A stretch of DNA of 32,042 bases from Thermoleophilia bacterium (GTDB lineage Bacteria > Actinomycetota > Thermoleophilia > Gaiellales > JAICJC01): positions 1-32,042 of the forward strand of contig JAICJC010000033.1 of NCBI GenBank assembly GCA_025928655.1. The letters run 5' to 3'. This document shows, piece by piece, positions 1 through 7,242 of this stretch. The notes under the pieces were generated by a model. The model searched no databases. It was not told the origin of the DNA and was given only the letters and a program-made list of their open reading frames with translations. The translations under genes were made by a program, and so were the position numbers. Every line of letters starts with the position of its first letter. The first letter of the stretch is position 1.

Positions 1-2
1 CA

Positions 3-341
3 GGCGGCCCCCTCGACACGGCCGCCGTCACCGCCGTGCGCGAGCACCTGGCCGCGCACCCGGCCGCCGAGACGCGCGCCGCCGATCTCGAGCGGATCGC
101 CGGCATCGACCGGTGGGCGATCGCGCGCCAGTTCCGGCGGGCCTTCGGGACGAGCCCCGACCGCTACCGGCGCATGCGCCGGCTCGCCGTCGCCCGCGAC
201 GCCATCGCCGCGGGCGACTCCCTCGCCGCCGTCGCAGCGGAGACCGGGTTCGCCGACCAGAGCCACATGACGCGCCACTTCACGCGCGCGTACGGGCTGA
301 CACCGGGCAGGTGGGCGGCGCTGACCTCGGCGTCCCGCTGA
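3..341 (+). CDS. AraC-family transcriptional regulator, C-terminal part (5' truncated by window edge)
   Basis: The reading frame is open from the window edge, so the listed GTG at 36 is probably internal and the N-terminal part lies outside. What remains is the double helix-turn-helix DNA-binding domain of the AraC/XylS family. The first HTH is around LERIAGIDRWAIARQFRRAFGTSPDRY, then RRMRRLAVARDAIAAGDSLAAVA, and the second HTH around ETGFADQSHMTRHFTRAYGLTPGRW. The GFADQSHMTRHF...GLTPGRW block is the family signature. Effector specificity would reside in the missing N-terminus. The gene converges on the LysE-type exporter with no intervening base: TGA at 339-341 abuts the minus-strand stop at 342-344. 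The family assignment is firm; the target genes are unknown. Confidence 0.9.
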   Translation, partial: GGPLDTAAVTAVREHLAAHPAAETRAADLERIAGIDRWAIARQFRRAFGTSPDRYRRMRRLAVARDAIAAGDSLAAVAAETGFADQSHMTRHFTRAYGLTPGRWAALTSASR

Positions 342-998
342 TCAGCGCGAGGCGGCCGGCGCGCGGCGGTCGGCCCCGCCGAACGCCGCCCACAGGCCGA
401 GGCCGATGTAGAGCACGCCGGTCAGGCGTCCCCACGGGAGCGGGCGCCGGCGGGAGGCCAGGCCTGCGCGCAGCCGACCCGAGCCGACCGCGTAGGCCGA
501 GTCCGAGGCCAGCCCGATGGCGGTGAACAGGGCGCCCAGGATCAGCACCTGGAGCCAGGCCGGGCCGGCCCCGCGGTGGATGAACTGGGGGAAGAGCGCC
601 AGGAAGAAGAGGGCCACCTTCGGGTTCCCGAGCTCCACGAGGACGCCCTGCCGGTAGGCCGGCCACACGCTCGCGGGCGCGCTCGGGGCGGCCCGCGGCA
701 CGGAGTTGTCGTGGCCGCGGCGAAGCGCGGTCACGCCGAGCGCGCACAGGTAGGCCGCGCCCGCGTAGTGGATCGCCGCGAAGAGCGCCTCGGACGACGC
801 GATGAGCGCCGAGAGGCCGGCGGCGGTCGCGACCACGTAGGCGAGGGCGGCGGTGGCACAGCCGCAGGCCCCGGCCACGGCGGCCCGGGGCCCGCTCTGG
901 AGCCCGCGCCCGAGCACGTACAGGTTGCTCGGGCCGGGAACGACGATCACCCCGGTGGCGACCAGCAGGAAGACGGCGAGTGTCCCGGCCGACGGCAC
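342..998 (-). CDS. LysE/RhtB family amino-acid exporter
   Basis: A 218-aa integral membrane protein of the usual LysE/RhtB size. It has a hydrophobic N-terminus (TLAVFLLVATGVIVVPGPSNLYVL) carrying the family PGPSN motif, and a central NPKVALFFLALFPQF block that is the second hallmark. About six hydrophobic segments are visible. Such proteins export amino acids or their analogues by proton-motive force. The start is GTG at 998. No clear Shine-Dalgarno sequence precedes it, but TAAGCT at 1005-1010 on the minus strand lies 6 nt before the GTG, so it could have its own leaderless promoter. It follows the cupin gene by 20 nt and may also be co-transcribed with it. The substrate cannot be predicted. 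Confidence 0.88.
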   Translation of the reverse strand: MPSAGTLAVFLLVATGVIVVPGPSNLYVLGRGLQSGPRAAVAGACGCATAALAYVVATAAGLSALIASSEALFAAIHYAGAAYLCALGVTALRRGHDNSVPRAAPSAPASVWPAYRQGVLVELGNPKVALFFLALFPQFIHRGAGPAWLQVLILGALFTAIGLASDSAYAVGSGRLRAGLASRRRPLPWGRLTGVLYIGLGLWAAFGGADRRAPAASR

Positions 999-1018
999 CG
1001 GCGCAGCTTAGGCGGCGG

Positions 1019-1513
1019 CTACACGGTTGCGCGGGAGCGCGGCCGCATCGGCGGGCCGACGATCTCGGACCCGTAGACGGCCGCCGCCCGCTGCATGCGC
1101 TCGATGTCGGGCGGACCGGCCGGGGGCAGCCCCTCCGACTCGGGCGTCCGCCCGCCCTCGACGAAGAAGCGCTCGCCGCCGCCGGGGCTGATCAGCGTCA
1201 GCACCCGCGCCGGCGTGTCGCCCTCGACCACGAAGGTGTGGGGGACGTCCCGCGGCAGGAAGACGAACGTGCCCGGGCCGGCGGGGTGGTCCACCCCGTC
1301 GTAGCGGAACGTCATCTCGCCCTCGAGGACGTAGAACGCCTCGTCCTCGTGCCGGTGGATGTGGAGCGGGGGCGACGCGCCCGGCGCGATCGTCGACTCG
1401 ACCAGCCCGTAGGCGCCGCCCGTCGTCTCCGCGGTCGCCTTCAGCACCATCCGGTTCTGGAGGAACCAGGTCGCCTCGCCCTCTCCGGCCGCGAGCGTGT
1501 ACATGCCTGCCAT
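1019..1513 (-). CDS. Single-domain cupin protein
   Basis: A small beta-barrel cupin, 164 aa from the preferred start. Motif 1 is nearly canonical, GASPPLHIHRHEDEAFYVLEG, with the two His and the Glu that bind a metal. Motif 2 is relaxed: PRDVPHTF keeps the third His but has Asp for Gly. The C-terminal third (ERFFVEGGRTPESEGLPPAGPPDIERM) resembles small cupins annotated as quercetin-dioxygenase-like, but the activity is unknown. The ORF track starts at 1531; ATG 1513 is preferred because AAAGGA lies about 9 nt upstream of it, inside the longer ORF. The gene diverges from the tetR gene across a short region with operator-like repeats, so it is the most likely regulatory target of that TetR protein. 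Confidence 0.85.
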   Translation of the reverse strand: MAGMYTLAAGEGEATWFLQNRMVLKATAETTGGAYGLVESTIAPGASPPLHIHRHEDEAFYVLEGEMTFRYDGVDHPAGPGTFVFLPRDVPHTFVVEGDTPARVLTLISPGGGERFFVEGGRTPESEGLPPAGPPDIERMQRAAAVYGSEIVGPPMRPRSRATV

Positions 1514-1535
1514 CGTGAAGCGTCCTTTCATCTAC

Positions 1536-1568
1536 TGCACAACTGTGTAACGAATGCACAGATGTATA
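1536..1568. promoter_or_regulatory. Two tandem TGCACA-N2-TGTRTA palindromes, putative TetR operator
   Basis: Between the divergent cupin and tetR genes, tgcacaactgtgta (1536-1549) and tgcacagatgtata (1555-1568) form two imperfect 14-bp palindromes, 19 nt apart start to start. The junction ctgtgtaacgaatgcacag (1543-1561) is itself a 7-5-7 inverted repeat with one mismatch. The second copy overlaps the tetR -10 hexamer. This arrangement would suit cooperative binding by two TetR dimers, giving autoregulation and control of the cupin. Binding by this TetR is inferred from position only. Confidence 0.6.
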
Positions 1569-1570
1569 CT
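1565..1570 (+). promoter_or_regulatory. -10 hexamer TATACT of a likely leaderless tetR promoter
   Basis: TATACT ends 7 nt before GTG 1578, which puts the expected transcription start at or next to the start codon. No Shine-Dalgarno sequence precedes the GTG, and no convincing -35 was found. The upstream ATG at 1554 would lie before this transcription start and is therefore not favoured. Confidence 0.55.
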
Positions 1571-1577
1571 GACATCC

Positions 1578-2186
1578 GTGGCCGGTGTCAAGCGAGACGC
1601 GCAGCGCCGACGGACGCGCCGGGCGATTCTCGCCGCCGCGGCCGATCTGCTGCGCGCGGGCGAGACCCCGTCGATGGGGGAGGTGGCCGAGGCGGCCGAC
1701 GTGTCGCGCCGCACGGTCTACCTGCATTTCGCCTCGATCGAGCACCTGCTCGCCGATGCCGCGCTCGAGGCGCAGCGGGCGGTGGTCGAGCCGGAGTGGG
1801 CCCCGAAGACGGGCGCGGCGGAGCGCCTGGAGGCGATGGTGCGGGCCCTCCAGTCGCACGCCGGCGGCTCCGAGGACCTCGGCCGCACGATCGTGCGCCA
1901 CACGGTCGGCGCGAAGGAGATGGAGGACGGGCAGCCGCGACGCGGATACCGGCGGGTGGCGTGGATCGAGGACGCGCTGGCGCCGGCCCGGACGGAGCTC
2001 GGCGACGAGGCCTACGAGCGGCTCGTCTCGGCGCTCACCCTGCTCGTCGGGTGGGAGGCGTTGATCATCCTGCGCGACATCCGCGGCCTCGACGCCCGGG
2101 AGGCCGAGGACGTGTGCGCGTGGGCGGCGGGAGGCTTGCTGCGCGCGGCCACGGCTCTGGCACCCTCGGGGCCGGTGCAGCGATGA
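1578..2186 (+). CDS. TetR/AcrR family transcriptional regulator
   Basis: A 202-aa regulator. The N-terminal HTH is clear: KRDAQRRRTRRAILAAAADLLRAG, then MGEVAEAADVSRRTVYLHFASIEHLLADAAL. The VSRRTVYLHF recognition helix is typical of TetR proteins. The rest (about residues 60-200) is a helical ligand-binding and dimerisation domain of unknown specificity. GTG 1578 is chosen over the ORF-track ATG 1554 because TATACT lies 7 nt upstream and the HTH begins at the usual distance from the N-terminus. The stop overlaps the ATG of the cyclase gene (ATGA), so the two are translationally coupled. It probably regulates itself and the divergent cupin. Confidence 0.87.
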   Translation: MAGVKRDAQRRRTRRAILAAAADLLRAGETPSMGEVAEAADVSRRTVYLHFASIEHLLADAALEAQRAVVEPEWAPKTGAAERLEAMVRALQSHAGGSEDLGRTIVRHTVGAKEMEDGQPRRGYRRVAWIEDALAPARTELGDEAYERLVSALTLLVGWEALIILRDIRGLDAREAEDVCAWAAGGLLRAATALAPSGPVQR

Positions 2187-2893
2187 GCGGCGGCGATCGG
2201 CCCACGGGTACCCTGACGCTCGTCTTCTCGGACATGGAGGGATCGACGCGGCTCGCCCGTGCCCTCGGAGACGGCTGGCCGGCCCTGCTCGCCCGCCATC
2301 GCGCGGTGTTGCGCGTGGCCGTCGAGGCGGAGGGCGGCACGGTCGTCGACTGCCACGGCGACTCGATGTTCGCCGTGTTCCGGTCGGCCTCGGCCGGCGT
2401 CCGCGCCGCGTCCGAGGCGCAGCGGCGGATGGGGGCAGAGCCGTGGCCCGACGGCGCCGTCGTGCGGGTGCGGATCGGCGTTCACACCGGGGAGCCGGCG
2501 CTCACGGCCGACGGCGGCTACGCCGGCGTCGACGTCTCGCACGCTGCCCGGCTCTGCGCGGCCGGGCACGGCGGCCAGGTGCTCATGAGCGAGTCGGCCC
2601 GGCTCGTCTCGGGCGCCGAGACGATCAGCCTCGGAACGGCCGCCCTGCCCGACATCGAGCCGGCGGCGGCCGTGCACCAGCTGGTGGGCGACGGGCTCGA
2701 CCGGGAGTTCCCGCCGCTGCGCACGAACGCCCGACCGCCGAACGCCGGTCCGGATCCCAACCGCGGCGACGCCGAGGCCCGCATCGACCGCGCCGCCGAG
2801 GCGTTCGAGCAGCGGGTGACCGAGCACATCGCCGACGCGGTCGAGCGCGCGTTCCAGTGGTCGCCGGGCAAGAAGCCGCCACGCGGCAACTAG
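2183..2893 (+). CDS. Adenylate/guanylate cyclase (class III) domain protein, possibly degenerate
   Basis: The protein is the 3' end of the long ORF listed from 980, starting at ATG 2183 (ATGA overlap with tetR); it has 236 aa. A class III cyclase catalytic domain fills residues ~8-170. FSDMEGSTRLARAL carries the first metal Asp, DCHGDSMFAVF the second, then VRIGVHTGEP and GYAGVDVSHAARLCAAGHGGQVLMSESA. The Arg of the transition-state pair is present, but the usual Asn (VNxAAR) is Ser (VSHAAR), and no Lys stands at the purine-binding position before the HGDS motif. The domain may therefore be weakly active or serve as a nucleotide sensor. A charged helical tail follows (AEARIDRAAEAFEQRVTEHIADAVERAF). 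No membrane segment is seen. Family assignment is firm; catalysis is uncertain. Confidence 0.85.
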   Translation: MSGGDRPTGTLTLVFSDMEGSTRLARALGDGWPALLARHRAVLRVAVEAEGGTVVDCHGDSMFAVFRSASAGVRAASEAQRRMGAEPWPDGAVVRVRIGVHTGEPALTADGGYAGVDVSHAARLCAAGHGGQVLMSESARLVSGAETISLGTAALPDIEPAAAVHQLVGDGLDREFPPLRTNARPPNAGPDPNRGDAEARIDRAAEAFEQRVTEHIADAVERAFQWSPGKKPPRGN

Positions 2894-2894
2894 C

Positions 2895-3317
2895 TCACGC
2901 CGCCCGGTGGAACCACGGGGCGTAGGAGATCCCGACGATCAGCCCTTCGGCCGAGAGCAGGCGGGCGACGGTCTGGCCCCAGGGCTCTTCGCGGGCGTCG
3001 TGCACGAGCTCGAACCCGGCCTCCCGGAGCTCCGCTGCCGCGGCGCCGACGGCGGCGGCGTCGGCCACCTCGAACTCGACCGACGCCTGCGGCACGGTCA
3101 GGTCGTCGGGCCATTCGGGGCTGCCGAAGCAGGCCTCGGCCGCCTCGGCGAGCGGCCAGACGCCGAAGTGCCTGCTCCCGCCGATCCCCTCGCTGTGGAA
3201 GTAGTCGCCCCCCTCGGCCGCCTCGAGCGGCAGGCCGAGCGCGTCGACGTAGAGCCGCCGGCTGCGGGCCGGGTCGGGCGCGATGACGGCGAAGCCGGCG
3301 ATGAACTGGATGTCCAT
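2895..3317 (-). CDS. VOC (glyoxalase/bleomycin-resistance fold) family protein
   Basis: A 140-aa protein with the two beta-alpha-beta-beta-beta modules of the vicinal oxygen chelate fold: FIAGFAVIAPDPARSRRLYVDALGLPLEAAEGG at the start and SVEFEVADAAAVGAAAAELREAGFELVHDAREEPWGQTVARLLSAEGLIVGISYAP at the end. The usual metal ligands are not all recognisable: the first strand reads FAVI without His. A non-enzymatic or cofactor-free member is therefore possible. GGAGGG lies 5 nt upstream of ATG 3317. Only 90 nt separate it from the upstream LLM gene on the same strand, so it could be the fourth gene of that operon. It ends one base from the convergent cyclase gene. Confidence 0.82.
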   Translation of the reverse strand: MDIQFIAGFAVIAPDPARSRRLYVDALGLPLEAAEGGDYFHSEGIGGSRHFGVWPLAEAAEACFGSPEWPDDLTVPQASVEFEVADAAAVGAAAAELREAGFELVHDAREEPWGQTVARLLSAEGLIVGISYAPWFHRAA

Positions 3318-3407
3318 GGAATCCCTCCGATCTCGGGTTCGTGAACGGGACGCTACGGCCGTCGCCGGGCGAGCGCTTGAACGAATCGGCCGTCCCCGCT
3401 CCGACGG

Positions 3408-4418
3408 TCAGCGCCCGTGCAGGTGCGGCATGACCTCGGCCGCGAAGCGCTCCATCATCTCCACGGTCTCCTCGACCGGCTGGCCGAAGTTGGAGCTCAG
3501 GATCAGCTCGTCGATGCCCGCCTCGGCGTAGCCCTGCAGCCGCTCGACCATCTCCGCGGGCGGGCAGATGACGAGGTTCTCGCCGAGCTCCTCCAGCGTC
3601 TGCCGGCGCGGCAGCGGCTCGATCATCCCGCCGCTGACGAGGCCCGGCCCCCCGGCGAAGACGTTGTCGAAGCGCTTGTAGTACTCGTTGGCCAGGCCGA
3701 GCAGGCGGCGCGCGTCGCGCTCGTCGCGGGCGGCGTAGACCCCGCGCATGAGCGCCAGCCGCAGCGGCCCGTCCCAGCGCTCGGCGCCGCGCCGGAAGGC
3801 CTCGACCTGCTCGAGCAGCTTGGCGTGGGAGCCGCCGAGCGGGGTCGTCTGGATGTGGAATCCGCGGGCGGCGCTCGCCTCGATCGCCTCCGGCGCCATC
3901 GCCGCGATCATGAACGGCACCCGCCGCACCGGCCGCGGCATCACGGTGAGCGGTTCGAACGCGTAGTGGCGCCCGTCCCACGAGACCTCCTCCCGGCCGA
4001 GCAGGGCCCCCAGGATCTCGAGCGTCTCCGTGAACCGGTCGCGCGATGTCTCGATGGGCACGCCGAGCCGGCCCATCTCGTAGGGGAACGCGCCCCGCCC
4101 GACGCCGACGACCAGCCGGCCGCGGCAGAGCATGTCGGCCTGCGCGATCTCGCCGGCCAGGATGCGCGGGTCGTGCAGCGGGAGCACCACCACGGCCGTG
4201 GTGAGCCGGATGCGCTCGGTCTGGGGGGCGAGGTGCACGGCCATCTGCAGCGGCGACGGCACGAGCAGGATGTTGATGAGGTGGTGCTCGGGGATCGAGA
4301 CGGCGTCGTAGCCGACCCGGTCGGCCGCCTGCGCCTGCGTCACCATGTCGGCGTAGATCCGGCTCGCGTCGCGCTCTCGGTCGGGCAGGAACGCCGTCAG
4401 GAAGTGGCTGAACTCCAT
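3408..4418 (-). CDS. LLM-class flavin-dependent oxidoreductase
   Basis: A 336-aa bacterial luciferase-like TIM-barrel protein that would use F420H2 or reduced FMN. Recognisable blocks are MEFSHFLTAFLP, YDAVSIPEHH, RIRLTTAVVVLPLHDPRILAGEIAQADMLCRGRLVVGVGRGAFPYEMGRLGV, RFTETLEIL and, near the C-terminus, GIDELILSSNFGQP. ATG 4418 (MEFSHF) is chosen over the ORF-track start 4442 because it begins the fold and lies one base after the amidohydrolase stop (TGACATG), implying coupled translation. It is the third gene of an FAD monooxygenase-amidohydrolase-LLM operon. Members oxidise or open many organic substrates; which one applies here cannot be read from the sequence. Confidence 0.9.
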   Translation of the reverse strand: MEFSHFLTAFLPDRERDASRIYADMVTQAQAADRVGYDAVSIPEHHLINILLVPSPLQMAVHLAPQTERIRLTTAVVVLPLHDPRILAGEIAQADMLCRGRLVVGVGRGAFPYEMGRLGVPIETSRDRFTETLEILGALLGREEVSWDGRHYAFEPLTVMPRPVRRVPFMIAAMAPEAIEASAARGFHIQTTPLGGSHAKLLEQVEAFRRGAERWDGPLRLALMRGVYAARDERDARRLLGLANEYYKRFDNVFAGGPGLVSGGMIEPLPRRQTLEELGENLVICPPAEMVERLQGYAEAGIDELILSSNFGQPVEETVEMMERFAAEVMPHLHGR

Positions 4419-4419
4419 G

Positions 4420-6024
4420 TCAGGCGGGCGCGCCCGGGCCACGGTGGACGACGCGGCCGGCGACGACGGTGAGGTCGGCCTCGAGCCGGGTCAGCTCGTC
4501 CGCGGGGGTAGCCAGCGGATCGTTGCCGTACACGGCGAGGTCGCCCTCGAGCCCGACCGCGATCGTGCCCTGGGCGGCCTCGGCGAACGTCGCGCGGGCG
4601 GCGAAGCGGGTCGGCGCCAGCACCGCCTCGGAGAGCGACAGGGCCTCGCCGGGCGGCGGCACGGGCGCGCCGTCCCCGGTGCGGCGGCGCACCATGGCGG
4701 CGACCCCGTGCCAGGGGGTCGTCGCGAAGGGCGCCGTCCCCGCGCTGTCGGAGTTGCCGGGCGGCTCCAGGCCCTCGGAGAGCAGCGTCCGGAAGGGGAA
4801 CGGCAGGTTGCCGCCCGGCTCGCCGTCGCCGGGCCGGGCCGCGTAGCGGTGCATGAACGACGCCGTCGGCACGGGCACGATCCCGGCGGGCTCGAGGCGG
4901 GGGAGGATGCCCCGCTCGCAGACGGCGTTGCCGACGTGCTCGATGCGGGAGCGGTGATCCGCCGCCGGGTGGGTGCGGTTCGTCTCCTCGACCGCGTCGA
5001 CGGCGAGCTCCTGGGCGACCGCCCCGACCGCGTGCATCCACACCTGCACCTCGCGCTCGCGGCAGTCGGCGAGCACCGCCCGAAGGGCGGCGTAGGAGAA
5101 CGGCGCGAGGCCCCAGGCGCCGGGCCCGGCGGCCAGCTGCGGCCGCGTCCAGGCGGCCTCGCCGGCGCCGTCGAGGAAGAGCTTGAGCGCGCCGACCGTG
5201 AGCCACGGGTGCACGCTGCCCAGCCCGGCGCGCAGCTCGAGCAGCTCGCCCGCTCCCGCCACGGTCGCCTGGTGGCCGGGGCGCAGGATCGGGTTCAGCA
5301 CGATCCGGCACGGCATCCGGTCGGACCGGGCAAGCGCCCGCCAGGCGGCGAGCGCCGCCTGCGACGCGGGCAGCTCGTGGATCGCCGTCACGCCGAAGCG
5401 CACGAAGGAGTCGCGCGCCTGCGCGGGCATGGCCTCGGCCAGCCAGTCGGCGCTCGGCCACGGCAGCGGGAAGAGGTCGAAGCCCTCCTCGACGATCCCC
5501 GTCGGCTCGCCGTCGGGGGCGCGGCGCACGCGCGTCCCGGCCGGCTCGACGAAGCGGCGGTCGATCCCGGCGCGCGCGAGCGCCTCGGAGCTGGCGGAGA
5601 GCTTGTGCATGCTCTCGCGGACGATGACCGGGCGCCCGGGAGCGGCGGCGTCGAGCTGCTCGCGGCTCGGCAGCCGCTGGCCGAACGCGCCCTGGGCGAT
5701 GATCCATTCGCCGGCGCCGGGCCCGGCGGCGGCCTCGGCCACCCGGGCCGCGGCGGCCTCGGGGGCGGCTGCGCGCACCTGCACCCAGCGGCCCCCGGCG
5801 AGGGCGGAGAGCTCCAGGTGCGCGTGGGCGTCGATCAGCCCGGGGAGCACCGTGCGGCCGGCGAGATCGAGCGCCTGCGTCCCGGGCCGCGCCCGGCCCG
5901 TCAGCTCGCGGCTCGCGCCGACCGCGGCGATACGGCCGTCCTCCACGAGCACCGCCTCGGCGACGGTGCCCACGGCGTCGAGCGTGCGCACCCGGCCGCC
6001 GGCGAGCAGGAGGTCGCCGCTCAC
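4420..6024 (-). CDS. Amidohydrolase family 3 (YtcJ-like) metal-dependent hydrolase
   Basis: A 534-aa protein starting at GTG 6024, which overlaps the upstream stop as GTGA; the ORF-track N-terminal extension is a read-through inside the monooxygenase gene. It has an N-terminal beta-sandwich strand (LLLAGGRVRTLDAVGTVAEAVLVEDGRIAAVG) and the metal motif PGLIDAHAHLE (HxH). It also shows VGALKLFLDGAGE, VWMHAVGAVAQ and RIEHVGNAV, with late His residues, and GNSDSAGTAPFATTPWHGVAAMVRRRTG containing the catalytic Asp. These are the expected Amidohydro_3 positions. The family hydrolyses amides, formamides and cyclic ureas. Context suggests it acts on the product of the FAD monooxygenase. Family firm; substrate unknown. 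Confidence 0.9.
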   Translation of the reverse strand: MSGDLLLAGGRVRTLDAVGTVAEAVLVEDGRIAAVGASRELTGRARPGTQALDLAGRTVLPGLIDAHAHLELSALAGGRWVQVRAAAPEAAAARVAEAAAGPGAGEWIIAQGAFGQRLPSREQLDAAAPGRPVIVRESMHKLSASSEALARAGIDRRFVEPAGTRVRRAPDGEPTGIVEEGFDLFPLPWPSADWLAEAMPAQARDSFVRFGVTAIHELPASQAALAAWRALARSDRMPCRIVLNPILRPGHQATVAGAGELLELRAGLGSVHPWLTVGALKLFLDGAGEAAWTRPQLAAGPGAWGLAPFSYAALRAVLADCREREVQVWMHAVGAVAQELAVDAVEETNRTHPAADHRSRIEHVGNAVCERGILPRLEPAGIVPVPTASFMHRYAARPGDGEPGGNLPFPFRTLLSEGLEPPGNSDSAGTAPFATTPWHGVAAMVRRRTGDGAPVPPPGEALSLSEAVLAPTRFAARATFAEAAQGTIAVGLEGDLAVYGNDPLATPADELTRLEADLTVVAGRVVHRGPGAPA

Positions 6025-7172
6025 GCCCCGGCCTCCAGCCGGGGAACGTGCTCGGCGGCCTGGCTCATCGCCCGCCGAAACCGGGGCGAGCGGGCCACGA
6101 CCGGGACGAGCCGCGAGCGCACGTCGAGCAGCGGCCGCGGCCAGCGGGTGCCGACGCGGCCGTACAGGAGCGAGTAGCGCTGGGTGCGGTCGGTGTACGG
6201 CCGCTCGCGCAGCTCCCACAGCCGCAAGGCCGCCGGGACGTCGGCGCGCCCGCTCACCGCCTGCCCGAGCGCGAGCGCGTTCGACATGGCGGTGCACGCG
6301 CCCTGGCCGAGGTTCGGCGACATGGCGTGGGCGGCGTCGCCGAGGACGGCCACGCGGCCGCTCGACCAGGCCCGGCAGCGGACGTCGTAGAACGTGAGCC
6401 AGCGCCCCTCGGGGTGGCGGGGGATGCGGCGCAGCTGGTCGGCGTACGCCGGGTGCGAGCGGATCCACTCCTCGGTGTCGAACGGCTGCTGCAGCCGCCC
6501 GGCGATGTCGGTGCTGGGGCAGCAGAGGAAGACGTACACCCAGTCGCGGCTGGCCGGCGCCACGCCGATCCGGCGGCCGCCGTTCCAGGCCTCGAACGTG
6601 CGCTGGACCGGGTCGGCGGTCGTGCGCGGGATCAGGTGGCGGCCGCAGCCGTCCCCGAGATCGACGATCGACGTGGCCAGGCCGAGCGAGTCGCGCACGC
6701 GCGAGTGGACGCCGTCCGCGCCGACGACGAGGTCGGCCCGGCCGCCGAGCCCGGAGGCCAGCTCGAGCCGTCCGTCCGGCGTTGCCGCGAGCGCCCTCGA
6801 CCCGGTCACGATCTCCGCGCCGGCCGCCGTGGCGGCGCGGGCGAGCGCTCCGTGCAGGTCGCGCCGCAGCGCCACGAAGAGGCGCGAGTTGACGGCGCGG
6901 CGCTCGTTACGGCGGATCACGAGCCGGTCGCGGTGGTCGCGCAGGTCGCCGTCGAAGATCTGCTCGGCGCGGCCGGCGACGTCGTCGTAGGCGCCGATCG
7001 CCTCGAGCACCCGCAGGGCGTTCTCGAACAGGTAGATGCCCGCCCCGATCTCGCGCAGGCCCTCGCCCTGCTCGTGCACGCGCACCTTCCAGCCGCGCTG
7101 GGCGAGGACGGCGGCGGCGGTCAGGCCGGCCAGTCCGGCCCCGGCGATCTCGGCGCGGCGCGTCTCCGTCAT
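6021..7172 (-). CDS. Class A FAD-dependent monooxygenase (p-hydroxybenzoate/salicylate hydroxylase type)
   Basis: A 383-aa single-component aromatic hydroxylase. It has the N-terminal dinucleotide motif AGAGLAGLTAAAVLAQRGWKVRVHEQ with Glu at the ribose position, the DG motif VVGADGVHSRVRDSL (~residue 150), and the GD motif VAVLGDAAHAMSPNLGQGACTAMSNALAL (~residue 270). These three define group A NAD(P)H-dependent hydroxylases that insert one oxygen into an aromatic or heteroaromatic ring. ATG 7172 follows an AGGGG-containing leader. It heads the operon with the amidohydrolase (GTGA overlap) and the LLM oxidoreductase. A 21-nt inverted repeat just upstream is a likely operator. Hydroxylation followed by ring or amide hydrolysis is a sensible but unproven pathway. 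Confidence 0.92.
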   Translation of the reverse strand: MTETRRAEIAGAGLAGLTAAAVLAQRGWKVRVHEQGEGLREIGAGIYLFENALRVLEAIGAYDDVAGRAEQIFDGDLRDHRDRLVIRRNERRAVNSRLFVALRRDLHGALARAATAAGAEIVTGSRALAATPDGRLELASGLGGRADLVVGADGVHSRVRDSLGLATSIVDLGDGCGRHLIPRTTADPVQRTFEAWNGGRRIGVAPASRDWVYVFLCCPSTDIAGRLQQPFDTEEWIRSHPAYADQLRRIPRHPEGRWLTFYDVRCRAWSSGRVAVLGDAAHAMSPNLGQGACTAMSNALALGQAVSGRADVPAALRLWELRERPYTDRTQRYSLLYGRVGTRWPRPLLDVRSRLVPVVARSPRFRRAMSQAAEHVPRLEAGA

Positions 7173-7196
7173 CGCTTTCTGCGCCCCTCGATCCGC

Positions 7197-7217
7197 CGCA
7201 TACCGCGCCAGTATGCG
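7197..7217. promoter_or_regulatory. CGCATAC-N7-GTATGCG inverted repeat, putative operator of the monooxygenase operon
   Basis: A perfect 7+7 bp inverted repeat with a 7-nt spacer lies 24 nt upstream of ATG 7172, in the only intergenic space before the operon. On the minus strand it contains CATACT, a possible -10, so a bound repressor would block transcription. The cognate regulator is not evident nearby. Confidence 0.55.
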
Positions 7218-7242
7218 CGTTTCCGGCCGGCGCCGCGTCAGC

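Noticed and set aside
980-2182. 5' two thirds of the 637-aa ORF 980-2893
   Set aside because: It is an Arg/Gly-rich shadow frame across the cupin and tetR genes; only the part from ATG 2183 shows a real domain (class III cyclase).
3318-3407. Possible GGGAC/GTCCC and GGCCG/CGGCC stem in the VOC-LLM gap as a terminator or riboswitch
   Set aside because: The stem needs a five-base bulge, has no U-tract and matches no riboswitch class I recognise; such pairings are common by chance in GC-rich DNA.
4417-6177. 586-aa plus-strand ORF opposite the amidohydrolase gene
   Set aside because: Long antisense open frames are expected in very GC-rich DNA; composition is Arg/Gly/His-rich with no recognisable motif, while the minus strand encodes a complete enzyme.
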